A stretch of 64,000 nt of DNA from VXOI01 sp965197575. GTDB taxonomy: Bacteria; Chloroflexota; Dehalococcoidia; Lucifugimonadales; UBA3495. Made by a program: the position numbers and the translations under genes. The stretch is taken from the NCBI GenBank assembly GCA_965197575.1, contig OZ240214.1, forward strand, positions 434,001 to 498,000, read 5' to 3'. Position 1 is the stretch's first letter; each line of letters begins with the position of its first letter. Below are positions 52,001 through 59,898 of the stretch, piece by piece. The notes under the pieces were generated by a model. It was not told where the DNA came from, ran no database searches, and saw only the letters and a program-made list of their open reading frames with translations.

Positions 52001-53221
52001 GTACCCAGTCAAACTCGCATTGTCAGATATTCCATGCGCCAGGTTTCGATGGTACCTTTGGGAGAGGAAGCAGTGTTGTGGGAGGTGGGGCATTTATGGT
52101 GCAGGAGAAATTCGCAGTCCGGTTGGCCGCCGGGGAAAAGGGTCGGCTCAGGCAGATGATCAGGGGTGGCCGGAGTTCTGCCCAAGCAATCGCGAGGGCC
52201 CGTATCCTGCTCAAGACAGACGAGGGCTGGAGCGCCTCGCAGGTGGCCGCCGCCCTGGACGTCTCGGAGCGGACCGTGTTCCGCATCAAGCGCCGGTACG
52301 CCGAGGATGGCTTGGATGAGGTGCTCAGACACCGCAACCAGAGCACTCGCCACCGGAAGCTGGACGACCGGGCGGAGGCGCATCTCATCGCCCTGGCCTG
52401 CAGCCCGGCGCCCGAGGGCCACGACCACTGGACGTTGCGCGTGCTGGCGGGCAAGGCGGTGGAACTGGGACTGGTGGAGTCCCTCTCCCACGAGACGGTG
52501 CGGTTGCGGTTGAAAAAACGCACTCAAGCCGCGGCGGAAGAAACAGTGGTGCATCCCGAAAGTGAGCGCGGAGTTCGTGGCCCACATGGAGGATGTGCTG
52601 GACCTCTACGCCGAGCCCTACGACCCCGAAAGGCCGGTGGTCTGCTTTGACGAGACCTCCACCCAGTTGCTGGCCGACCTCACGCCGCCCATCCCGGCGA
52701 AACCGGGGCGGCCCAGGCGTCAGGACTACGAGTACCTGAGAGCGGGAACGCGGAACCTGTTCCTGACCTGCGAGCCCCGGGCGGGCTGGCGCCACGTGGC
52801 GGTTACCGAACGGCGCACCATGCAGGACTTCGCCCATCAGATGCGCTGGCTGGTGGACGAGGCATATCCCGATATCCCTGTGGTCCGAATGGTGCTCGAC
52901 AACTTGAACACACACCGGATAGCGTCCCTCTATGAGACCTTTCCGGCGGCTGAGGCCAGGCGCATCGCCAAACGGCTGGAGTTTCACCACACGCCCAAGC
53001 ACGGCAGCTGGCTGAATATGGCCGAGATCGAGTTCAGCGTACTGGCCCGGGCCTGTCTCAAGAAACGGAACCCCGATGAGGACGCCCTGCAAAGGAACAT
53101 CAGCGCCTGCGAGGCAGAACGCAATGCGGCCGGTGCCATCATCAACTGGCGTTTCACCACCAAGGATGCCAGAACCAAAATGCGCCGCCTCTATCCTGAC
53201 ACTTCAACCTTGACTTAATAC
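52001..53221 (+). mobile_element. IS630-family element 'd'
   Basis: Imperfect ends GTACCCAGTCAA (52001) and TTGACTTAATAC (ending 53221) lie between TA at 51999-52000 and 53222-53223. At 1221 bp it is the length of a complete element. It is in the opposite orientation to element 'b'. Confidence 0.8.
52096..53218 (+). CDS. IS630-family transposase, shift site altered (A6)
   Basis: The first frame from 52096 encodes 'QEKFAVRLAAGEKGRLRQMI', the HTH 'VAAALDVSERTVFRIKRRYA' and 'LSHETVRLRLKK'. The second encodes 'ALKPRRKKQWCIPKVSAEF', 'PVVCFDETSTQLLADL' (Asp), 'VRMVLDNLNTHRIASLYETF' (Asp) and 'HGSWLNMAEIEFSVLARACL' (Glu). The run of A at the junction (52516-52521) has six bases rather than the seven in elements 'b' and 'c', so a +1 (or -2) shift rather than -1 is needed. 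This copy may thus have lost its frameshift signal. Confidence 0.83.
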
Positions 53222-53402
53222 TAGTATTGACGACTCTTGCTGGAGTAGCGGCGGTTGTAATGATATTCCTGCAGTAAGGTGAACCATCCCCGCGCAAGGG
53301 GATCAGCCCATGGACCTCCAGACCAAGAGACTGTAAACGAGGCTACTGTTAATGCTCTACGATTCGGTCAGTAGCTAACAGGCCAGGGAAAATGTCAGCC
53401 CT

Positions 53403-53870
53403 ATGAAGGAAATGACGTTGAACCAGAAAGAGCAGGCAAGGCTTCAAGTGTTGAACAACGTGCTGGACACAATCTGCCGATGGTACAGGCTGCCGAGATT
53501 CTCGAGGTTACTGAACGCCACGTCTGGCGCATTCTGGCGGCTTATCGCAAGGAGGGTGCCGCCGCCCTGGCCCACGGGAACCGGGGACGTCAGCCACCGA
53601 ATGCCGTCTCCGATGAGCTGGCTGCGGCAGTGGTGAATCTGCCCGGCAAGCATTACTCCGGTGCAAACCACACTCACCTCGCGGAGTTGCTGCGGAAGAG
53701 GGAGGGCATTGACCTCGGCCGCCCAAGCACCGGGTGCGCCGGCAGCGGATGCCCCGGGAGGGCATGCTGGTCCAGTTGCTGGAGCGCCTTCAGTCAGTGC
53801 AACGAAGGCGGCCAAGCCTCGCCAGTTCCGAAAATCGCCGACCCTCAGCCATTCCCGCTGATATTCCAGC
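53403..53870 (+). pseudogene. ISNCY-type transposase, N-terminal fragment
   Basis: The start reads 'LNQKEQARLQVLNNVL' in one frame, and after a shift near 53465 'PMVQAAEILEVTERHVWRIL' (HTH), 'ALAHGNRGRQPPNAVSDELA' and 'HYSGANHTHLAELLRKREGI'. After another shift near 53730 comes 'HRVRRQRMPREGMLVQL', which is where the catalytic domain of such transposases starts. There the match ends. Two frameshifts and loss of the DDE domain make it inactive. Confidence 0.72.
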
Positions 53871-53885
53871 CAATGTTCCTGCTAG

Positions 53886-55800
53886 CTAATCGGCGGCTAC
53901 GGCGTTGCCCTGGTAAGCCCAGTCGCCTACCACATCGTGCTCATCGCTGCTCTCGTCAAACTCGTCGACTTCCTGTGCCATTCCAGCGGAATCGAGAGCG
54001 CGCCGGAAAATCTCCCTGCCGGCCGGGACTGGCTTCCCCATCGCCCTCCCGATCAATTCCAACATAGCCTCGCCGCGCTCCACGAAGCAGTCGGCAAACC
54101 GGTCCGCGGCCAGCAGGTCGGGGGCTATCCAGTGGGAACGCAGGACGCTGTGCAGGTCGTCTTCGCTGATGTCGTTTTCCAAGCGACGGAGGTAGACCGA
54201 CGGGGCGTTTCCGCCTATCTTTCTGTTGGTAGCTGCGTCTATCGGGGTCTTGTTGATGATCGAGTTGTACAGCCGGGGAGGTACCGGCGGGTTCGACTTG
54301 CCGCACCAGGCGACGGGGAAAATGTGATGGATGTCGATGTTTTCCTGGTGCCATGTGGCAAATGCCAGTTGTTCCCCGGTGCGCCAGTCCGATGCTCCGC
54401 TCTTCATCTGCAACGCGTAGAGGCCCTTGTAGGCTGCACTGTTGCGGGTGCGAAGCGACAGCAGGCGTTCAGGTATAAAGTTTGCCTCACTGACCATCAC
54501 CGGCTGCGTGCCTCCCCTGACCCAATCCGCCACCTGAGCAAGGTCCAGGCCGAACTGGGTCTCCACGGCGCCTCCATACACCTCCCCGAATATCCCCGAC
54601 CAGAACCATCTCTCTAGCTTGGCTCTGGCCATGGCCGGCGCCAGTTGATCGCCTAGTTCCACGTACAAGGCAGCGAGGGGGACCAACTGGGTGTTATAGG
54701 GCACGTCGTACCTTGTGAACATGTACTGGCTATGGAGGAACTTTGCTGCCTCGATAAACCCTTTCTCGACCCGGCCCGCCCATTCGTGGTAGTCGGACAC
54801 TTCCAAACCCAGAATGTCGTTTTTCCTGCAGTTGATGGCCGGAACGCGATTCTGAGGAAGCCCTTCCTCGATACCCTCCCGGCGGCGTTTCTGGGTGGTT
54901 AGCAATGCCACAGCCTGCAGAAATTGGTCGCCACCGATTCCCTGCAACACGCCAAACGCGCCGTGCAGGCGGTTCCTGCGCGCCCCAATCTTCCCGGAGG
55001 GACAGGTTTTCGTCCTGTGCAGCGAAGGATGCAGTGACCAGCTCGAACATCGAGAGGGTTACGCCGCCGGTATTCACTTTCTCGAAGACCGTGCAGACCG
55101 CCTCCTTGGGCGTTTCCTTGTCCAGGCTGATAACCGGAAGGTTGTACTCGGAAAACTGGCTCATCACGGACTGGTTGAATCGCTCGTAGAAGGCGAATCC
55201 TCCGCCGTCCGGGTGTTCGTCGTCCCTACCATTCCAGTGTCCCACGTACCCGAACAACCAGCTTAGACTGTTGTCCAGCAGCCTCTCGGTAGGCATCATG
55301 TGCTGCTCATATTCGAACTCTCTGCTGGACAGGTTCCGGACCACTTCCCTTCCGAAATTCGTGGTCTCCCTCTTGTCCTCTGGTACGCTGATAATCGCGT
55401 CCTCTCTGTCGGCGTTGGGGTCCATGGCGGCCAGCATGTCGATGTAGTACCAGCGTTTGATACGCCGTCCCCTATTGTCGTGGGTGTCGACAGGCCCTTC
55501 GTGCCTGAGCGACTGGTAAAGAGAAGTCGACCTCTGCTGACCATCGAGGAGAAAGGCGTCTAATGTGGTCCCGTCCTTTCCTTCCGCGCCTTCGATCATT
55601 CTGCTCTTGAGACGGATTTCCCCGCCGGCTTCCAGGGTCATTATTGCCCCTACGGGAAAGCCCCGGGAGATGCTGGCCAGCAGCCCGCGAATACGGTCGT
55701 CGTCCCATACCCAACCTCGCTGAAAGTCAGGCAACTGTATTTTCCCGCTTTCCGCGTCATCCAAGAGTTCTTTCAGGGAAATCGGGTTTGTCTTGAACAT
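53886..55800 (-). pseudogene. GmrSD-like restriction protein (DUF262-DUF1524), one frameshift
   Basis: The start at 55800 (GGAGACCTCC before ATG) gives the DUF262 part: 'PISLKELLDDAESGKIQLPD', 'FQRGWVWDDDRIRGLLASIS', 'FPVGAIMTLEAGG' and 'FLLDGQQRSTSLYQSLR' (the DGQQR NTPase-like motif). At about 54990 the frame breaks after 'NLSLREDWG' and continues as 'ARRNRLHGAFGVLQGIGGDQ', with the helical linker and the DUF1524 HNH-type nuclease motif 'ENIDIHHIFPVAWCGKSN' and 'YNSIINKTPIDAATNRKIGG'. The full protein would be about 635 residues. GmrSD enzymes are type IV NTP-dependent nucleases that cut modified phage DNA. A single-base lesion inactivates it, or it is a recent frameshift. Confidence 0.88.
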
Positions 55801-55866
55801 GGAGGTCTCCGGTGAATCCATCTTGGAAATCGCTACCAATTGTACCACCGCGATGCTGCGCCCTCG

Positions 55867-56056
55867 ACTTTCAAAGACAATTTGCCAGGACGATTGCAAA
55901 GTCCATAGCAAATAACAAAATCTGTTCGTTGTGCGCTTGTCGAGCCGCGTTCCCGTATCCAGCGGCTCATCCTCCAATAGGTTCAGGACGAGCCGGTAAG
56001 TCACTCTGCACGACTTTGCAATCGTCCTGGACAATTTGCGCCTAGCGCTTTCAAAG
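55867..56056. mobile_element. MITE family D (26-bp inverted ends)
   Basis: CAATTTGCCAGGACGATTGC followed by AAAGTC (55877-55902) is repeated inverted as GACTTTGCAATCGTCC then TGGACAATTTG (56013-56039), with about 110 bp between. Direct copies of CTTTCAAAG lie outside (55867-55875 and 56048-56056). The structure is that of a small non-autonomous transposon with a 9-bp target duplication. No matching transposase is in the window. Confidence 0.7.
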
Positions 56057-56187
56057 CGTCGCTAAACATGAAGCAGCGAACCTCCTATTCGACACTTCAG
56101 AGGACCGGCAGACAGAATGATTGGCATAGCCCTCCGGTTACATACTGAATCTTTAAGAAGGCAATTGTCCGGACATTTCGAGCCCGC

Positions 56188-56237
56188 TTGACAGACTCAG
56201 GCTCTGCCGGTAAGATTTTCTTACCTCAAGTAAGGAG
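56188..56237 (+). promoter_or_regulatory. Promoter and likely XRE operator of the hypermodification operon
   Basis: TTGACA (56188-56193) and TAAGAT (56211-56216) are 17 bp apart. Just after the -10 lies the inverted repeat CTTAC-CTCAA-GTAAG (56220-56234), which overlaps the ribosome site AAGGAG (56232-56237) of the first gene. A repressor bound here would block both initiation and ribosome loading. The XRE protein encoded second in the operon is the obvious candidate. Confidence 0.75.
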
Positions 56238-56243
56238 AAACCA

Positions 56244-56531
56244 ATGGATAGGGATGGCATCGTGCGTCAGGTAATCCAGGCTGTCACCCAAGTCCAAGAA
56301 TCCAGCGGTAGAAGTGTCGGGGGAATTGGCCTCGATACTCGCCCCTTGAAGGACCTCCAGGACTTCGACAGCCTGTGCGGAGTGGAGGCCACCGTGTTGT
56401 TGTCTGAGGCCGTAGGCTGTGAGCTCCCAGGCAGTGTATTCGTGCCTCAGGTAGGTAGCAGCGTACTCACGGTCAATGATATCGCCGACAGGGTAGTTGA
56501 CTGCATGAGTGCGGTCCAGGTGCCTCAATGA
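56244..56531 (+). CDS. Acyl-carrier-protein-like small protein
   Basis: The 95-residue protein has the shape of a carrier domain: helix 1 'IVRQVIQAVTQVQESSGRSV', then 'LDTRPLKDLQDFDSLCGVEA' with the DSL motif where carrier proteins hold phosphopantetheine, helix 2 'ATVLLSEAVGCELPG' and 'LTVNDIADRVVDCM'. The DSL serine could be modified. No acyltransferase is nearby, so a role other than fatty acid synthesis is likely. It is the first gene of the operon and overlaps the XRE gene by 4 bp. Ribosome site AAGGAG, 6 bp before ATG. Confidence 0.7.
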   Translation: MDRDGIVRQVIQAVTQVQESSGRSVGGIGLDTRPLKDLQDFDSLCGVEATVLLSEAVGCELPGSVFVPQVGSSVLTVNDIADRVVDCMSAVQVPQ

Positions 56532-56869
56532 GTGCCCAAGATTCCCTCCGTAAGGATTTAGCGAATCGCCTGAAGTTGGCTCGAGAGATGGCTGGCCTCA
56601 CTCAAGGTCAGGTAGCAACTCAGCTTGGTTGGCACAGGCCGACAGTTTCGGAGATAGAGGCAGGACGGCGGAGAGTCCTTGCTGAGGAATTGAAGACACT
56701 TGCAGAACTTTACGGGGTTAACATCCCGTGGCTCGTGGGGGAAGGAGACGGTAACGGCATCAGTGACAAGGCCAGGTTAGCAGCTCGAGAATTGGGCAAG
56801 TTAAGCGATGTCGACCTTGACCGCCTTCTTGTGCTGATCAGGTCCTTGAAAAGCTCGGAGGGCGGTTGA
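56528..56869 (+). CDS. XRE family transcriptional repressor
   Basis: The 113-residue protein has a clear HTH_3 domain: 'LANRLKLAREMAGLTQGQVA', 'TQLGWHRPTVSEIEAGRRRV' and 'LKTLAELYGVNIPWLVGEGD'. A C-terminal helical tail probably dimerises or is the cleavage target of the protease encoded next. XRE-ImmA pairs act as in ICEBs1, where the protease removes the repressor on a signal. Its likely operator is the inverted repeat at 56220-56234. Start and stop overlap neighbours by ATGA. Confidence 0.93.
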   Translation: MSAQDSLRKDLANRLKLAREMAGLTQGQVATQLGWHRPTVSEIEAGRRRVLAEELKTLAELYGVNIPWLVGEGDGNGISDKARLAARELGKLSDVDLDRLLVLIRSLKSSEGG

Positions 56870-56872
56870 GGA

Positions 56873-57733
56873 TTGACTGCATTGAAGAGAATGGCACATG
56901 GTGCCTTTGCGGCGGCGCTCAGGATGCGAAGGAAGGCCGGCTGCAGATTGGACGAAGCCATCAGTGTATATGACCTTGCTGAGCGACTTGATATCGAGGT
57001 CAGATTTGCTGACATCCCTTCGATGGAGGGGATGCTATATTGCAACCCCGATCCCGTCATCATTGTGTCTTCCCATCGACCCTCGGGCCGGCGTGCTTTC
57101 ACCTGCGCGCACGAACTTGGACATTTCAATTCGGGAGATGGAACTACGATAGATGACCTTGTAGGAAAGTCAGACAAGGCCGGCACCGACCCCAAGGAGT
57201 TTATGGCTGATTGTTTCGCTGGCGCGCTGTTGATGCCCAAAATGGCGGTTGAGCGAGCCTTTGCCCTTCACGATTGGCCCGTTGGAAGCTCCACCCCTGG
57301 TCAAATCTATACCATCTCGAATTACTTTGGAGTCGGTTATTCCACGTTGATACATCATTTATGGAAAAGCCTACGGCTCATGTCAGGTTCCCACGCCGAA
57401 GGTCTGCTGAAGGTAGGCCGCAGGAAAGCTCAAGCCCAAGCTCTCGGCTGGGAATCGACGGATACAGTCTGGATAGTGGACCTACACTGGAATGGTCGGG
57501 CCGTTGACGTGGAGGTGGGAGATTTCGTGCAGGTGCATGGGGATTCGGCTTGCGAAGGGAGCCGTCTGGAATACGTGGGGGTCTCCAGTGGTGGACGCTT
57601 GTACCAGGCCAGCCAACCAGGGATTGGCAAGCTAAGTGCAGCGTCGGGATGGGCGGGATATGTGAGGGTCTCCAGGAAAACATTCGTTGGGCGCAGCATA
57701 TTTCGCCATCTGGCCGAAGAAGGTGGTGAATAG
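56873..57733 (+). CDS. ImmA/IrrE family metallopeptidase
   Basis: The 286-residue protein carries the zinc protease motif 'RAFTCAHELGHFNSGDGT' (HExxH) and the downstream acidic ligand region 'EFMADCFAGALLMPKMAVER', with 'VYDLAERLDIEVRFADIPSM' before them, as in ImmA/IrrE. The C-terminal ~100 residues form an additional beta domain ('DTVWIVDLHWNGRAVDVEVG') that could be a sensor. The first in-frame start is a TTG at 56873; an ATG at 56891 is the alternative. It presumably cleaves the XRE repressor encoded directly upstream when the cell is infected or its DNA is damaged. Confidence 0.93.
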   Translation: MTALKRMAHGAFAAALRMRRKAGCRLDEAISVYDLAERLDIEVRFADIPSMEGMLYCNPDPVIIVSSHRPSGRRAFTCAHELGHFNSGDGTTIDDLVGKSDKAGTDPKEFMADCFAGALLMPKMAVERAFALHDWPVGSSTPGQIYTISNYFGVGYSTLIHHLWKSLRLMSGSHAEGLLKVGRRKAQAQALGWESTDTVWIVDLHWNGRAVDVEVGDFVQVHGDSACEGSRLEYVGVSSGGRLYQASQPGIGKLSAASGWAGYVRVSRKTFVGRSIFRHLAEEGGE

Positions 57734-57737
57734 CCGG

Positions 57738-58505
57738 ATGTTGGTTGAAGAACATAACTTGTCAGTGGCTTGGGCCAAGGTGTTCCTTACAGTTCTCAAA
57801 GAAAACGAAGTATCACCGGTTGTGGTCGTGGTACGGGACATTGGTGATTCCGGCCCCGCAGAGATACCTGAAGTCCGCGATGCGCTTGACGAACTATTGG
57901 AAGGAGACGGAAAGGGCCTCTCCTGCAATACCGTTGCCAACACAATCTTCCCGTCTTTTTGGAATCCTCACTCGGATCGCCAAGAGTTATACGAACGTTA
58001 CACACGGATTTTGCCGAGGCTCCGTAAGGACCGTAGAAACAGAAACGGCCTGTATTTCCAACGCCTCATCTCGTATGGTGCCAATGGCGCAACGGAGCGA
58101 GGTTTTAATCAACTGGAGCAAATCATCCAGACATGGCACAAAGGTAACCATAGACGTACAGCATTACAAGCTAGCCTGTTAGAACCCCACAAAGACCTTA
58201 CGCATCAGCGACTACGTGGTTTCCCTTGCTTGCAACAGGTCGCATTCGCGCCATCCCGTAGTGGCGGCCTTGCTATAACCGGATTCTATGCTACTCAATA
58301 CTTGGTAGAGAGAGCCTACGGAAACTACCTTGGACTATGCAGACTCGGCCAGTTCATGGCTCATGAGATGGGCTTGAAATTTGATCAGATGGTCTGCATC
58401 GCCACGCCGGCTAAGCTAGAACGCCCCAAATATTCAGTAAAGGGAATTGCCGAAAGGGTGAGGAATGCCCTAGCGAATTTCGAGAAGGCAGCAACAGATG
58501 GCTAG
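57738..58505 (+). CDS. Thymidylate-synthase-like protein
   Basis: The 255-residue protein resembles thymidylate synthase and dUMP/dCMP hydroxymethylases in its second half. 'RLRGFPCLQQVAFAP' puts a Cys (Cys164) after Pro as in the TS active site (there PCH). Then comes 'LAITGFYATQYLVERAYGNY' in the place of the RSxD...PFN region, and 'LGLCRLGQFMAHEMGLKFDQ'. The N-terminal part has 'SCNTVANTIFPSFW', seen in TS relatives found with base-hypermodification genes. The catalytic His after Cys is replaced by Leu, so chemistry may differ from dTMP synthesis. The next gene, overlapping by 8 bp, is of the hypermodification type, suggesting a shared pathway. Start ATG at 57738, 4 bp after the ImmA stop. 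Confidence 0.75.
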   Translation: MLVEEHNLSVAWAKVFLTVLKENEVSPVVVVVRDIGDSGPAEIPEVRDALDELLEGDGKGLSCNTVANTIFPSFWNPHSDRQELYERYTRILPRLRKDRRNRNGLYFQRLISYGANGATERGFNQLEQIIQTWHKGNHRRTALQASLLEPHKDLTHQRLRGFPCLQQVAFAPSRSGGLAITGFYATQYLVERAYGNYLGLCRLGQFMAHEMGLKFDQMVCIATPAKLERPKYSVKGIAERVRNALANFEKAATDG

Positions 58506-59583
58506 GCCAATCCGTCATGGCAAGGGACAGCCAACCGAGACCCAAAATCAAACGCCTTTCCTGTCGCGCGCCGAAGGGGGACCACTGGTATTCCGCACCC
58601 TTTTTCCCGCTCGACCAACAGTCGTATACGACTCATACTGGCGATTCGCGGCCGAGCGGCAGGAAGTCTTTTTCCGAAAGTTGGAGGGACGCCCGCCACC
58701 CTGGACCGATGATCCTGTTATCGTCCGTCACAAGTTCACCAACGCCTATCGGGCTTCCGACCGGGTGAGCCAATACCTCATTCGGAATGTAATCTACGAG
58801 GGAGAGCAATTTGCTCCCGAGGTCTTCTTCCGCACCATCCTCTTCAAGCTCTTCAATAAGATAGAAACTTGGGAACTCCTGAGGTCCAGGTTGGGCGATA
58901 TTACTTGGGAAGGGTATTCCTTCGACCGGTTTGATTTCGTACTGGCCGATGCCCTGGCATCCAAGACCCGTATCTATTCCGCAGCCTATATCATGCCTTC
59001 GAGGGGTGGTGGGTTTGGCTATCGACAGAAACATCGGAACCACCTCAAGCTTCTAGAACGCATGATGGAAGATGAGGTGCCGCACCAGATAGCGGGCGCG
59101 CCCAGCATGAGGCAGGCCTTTGAAATACTGCGGTCATACCCGATGATCGGGGACTTCTTGGCCTACCAGTTCGTTACCGACCTGAATTACAGTGAGATTT
59201 GCGACTTCTCGGAAATGGAGTTCGTAGTCCCGGGTCCAGGGGCTCGGGACGGGATCCACAAGTGCTTCACCGACTTGGGCGGGCTGAGTGAGGCCGACAT
59301 CATTAGACTGGTTGCCGAACGCCAGGAGCACGAGTTCGAACGTTTGGGGCTGACGTTTCGCTCATTGTGGGGGAGGAGACTGCAACTGATTGATTGCCAA
59401 AACCTCTTCTGCGAAGTGTCGAAGTACGCCCGAGTGAAGCATCCTCAAGTCACGGGAGTGAACGGTCGGAGCCGGATCAAGCAGGTTTATCGTCGATCGA
59501 ACAAGCCGATGGAAATGTGGTTTCCTCCGAAGTGGGGTGTGAACCACCTCGTTTTCACGCTTGGCAATTCCAACGGCCACTAG
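58498..59583 (+). CDS. Putative DNA base hypermodification protein (HMUDK-helical / aGPT-PPlase family)
   Basis: The 361 residues match the alpha-helical family related to 5-hmdU DNA kinase and alpha-glutamyl/putrescinyl thymine pyrophosphorylase described for phage hypermodified thymines. Key blocks are 'VYDSYWRFAAERQEVFFRKL', 'RHKFTNAYRASDRVSQYLIR', 'ILFKLFNKIETWELLRSRLG', 'MIGDFLAYQFVTDLNYSEIC', 'EFVVPGPGARDGIHKCFTD' and 'LQLIDCQNLFCEVSKYARV'. Such proteins modify thymine derivatives in DNA or nucleotides. Here it is co-translated with a TS-like protein, with no phage genes around. Its stop codon TAG is formed by the TA next to a MITE, so the last residues (FTLGNSNGH) may not be original. 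Confidence 0.8.
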   Translation: MARPIRHGKGQPTETQNQTPFLSRAEGGPLVFRTLFPARPTVVYDSYWRFAAERQEVFFRKLEGRPPPWTDDPVIVRHKFTNAYRASDRVSQYLIRNVIYEGEQFAPEVFFRTILFKLFNKIETWELLRSRLGDITWEGYSFDRFDFVLADALASKTRIYSAAYIMPSRGGGFGYRQKHRNHLKLLERMMEDEVPHQIAGAPSMRQAFEILRSYPMIGDFLAYQFVTDLNYSEICDFSEMEFVVPGPGARDGIHKCFTDLGGLSEADIIRLVAERQEHEFERLGLTFRSLWGRRLQLIDCQNLFCEVSKYARVKHPQVTGVNGRSRIKQVYRRSNKPMEMWFPPKWGVNHLVFTLGNSNGH

Positions 59584-59709
59584 TACAACTTCCACTTGAA
59601 TATGCCTTATACCAGATACCCGTTTCGCCTGCCCATCGTTCCCGCGCAAGCTGGAATCCATAGTTGGAGGTGACTTTCCAGTATCGACAAGACCATCTGG
59701 AAACGGTAC
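59583..59709. mobile_element. MITE family B, copy 2
   Basis: This 127-bp copy of the element at 8754-8880 starts GTACAACTTCCACTTGAATA and ends CTGGAAACGGTAC. TA flanks it at 59581-59582 and 59710-59711. The left end has two changes from the canonical GTACCGTTTC. The inner hairpin GTTCCCGCGCAAGCTGGAAT is kept in degenerate form. Confidence 0.82.
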
Positions 59710-59711
59710 TA

Positions 59712-59860
59712 AACTAAAGCCAAGGTGAAATGTACATATCGCTAGACCGCACTGTCGTTCGCCCCCAAGTGTTGAGGCGTAAAGGTGATATGAGGTGCCG
59801 TGGAGTCCTTTAGGGCGTCTTCAAGACCCCCGAAATGCACATCCCACCTTGGTATTGGTT
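59712..59860. mobile_element. MITE family A, copy 3
   Basis: It begins AACTAAAGCCAAGGTGAAAT and ends CCCACCTTGGTATTGGTT, with TA at 59710-59711 and 59861-59862. It matches 8883-9029 almost throughout. The B-A order repeats that at 8754-9029, which suggests the pair may have moved or been copied together. Confidence 0.85.
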
Positions 59861-59898
59861 TAGGGGCCGTCGCAAAGTAACAGGAAGGAGCCATATTC

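Noticed and set aside
50824..52090. Upstream part of a 608-codon plus-strand frame joined to the IS630 'd' HTH
   Set aside because: The first ~420 codons are antisense to the IS630 'b' transposase and cross two element ends; only the part from 52096 is a real gene.
53279..53309. CRISPR array
   Set aside because: Only one repeat-like unit, no second repeat at spacer distance and no cas genes in the window.
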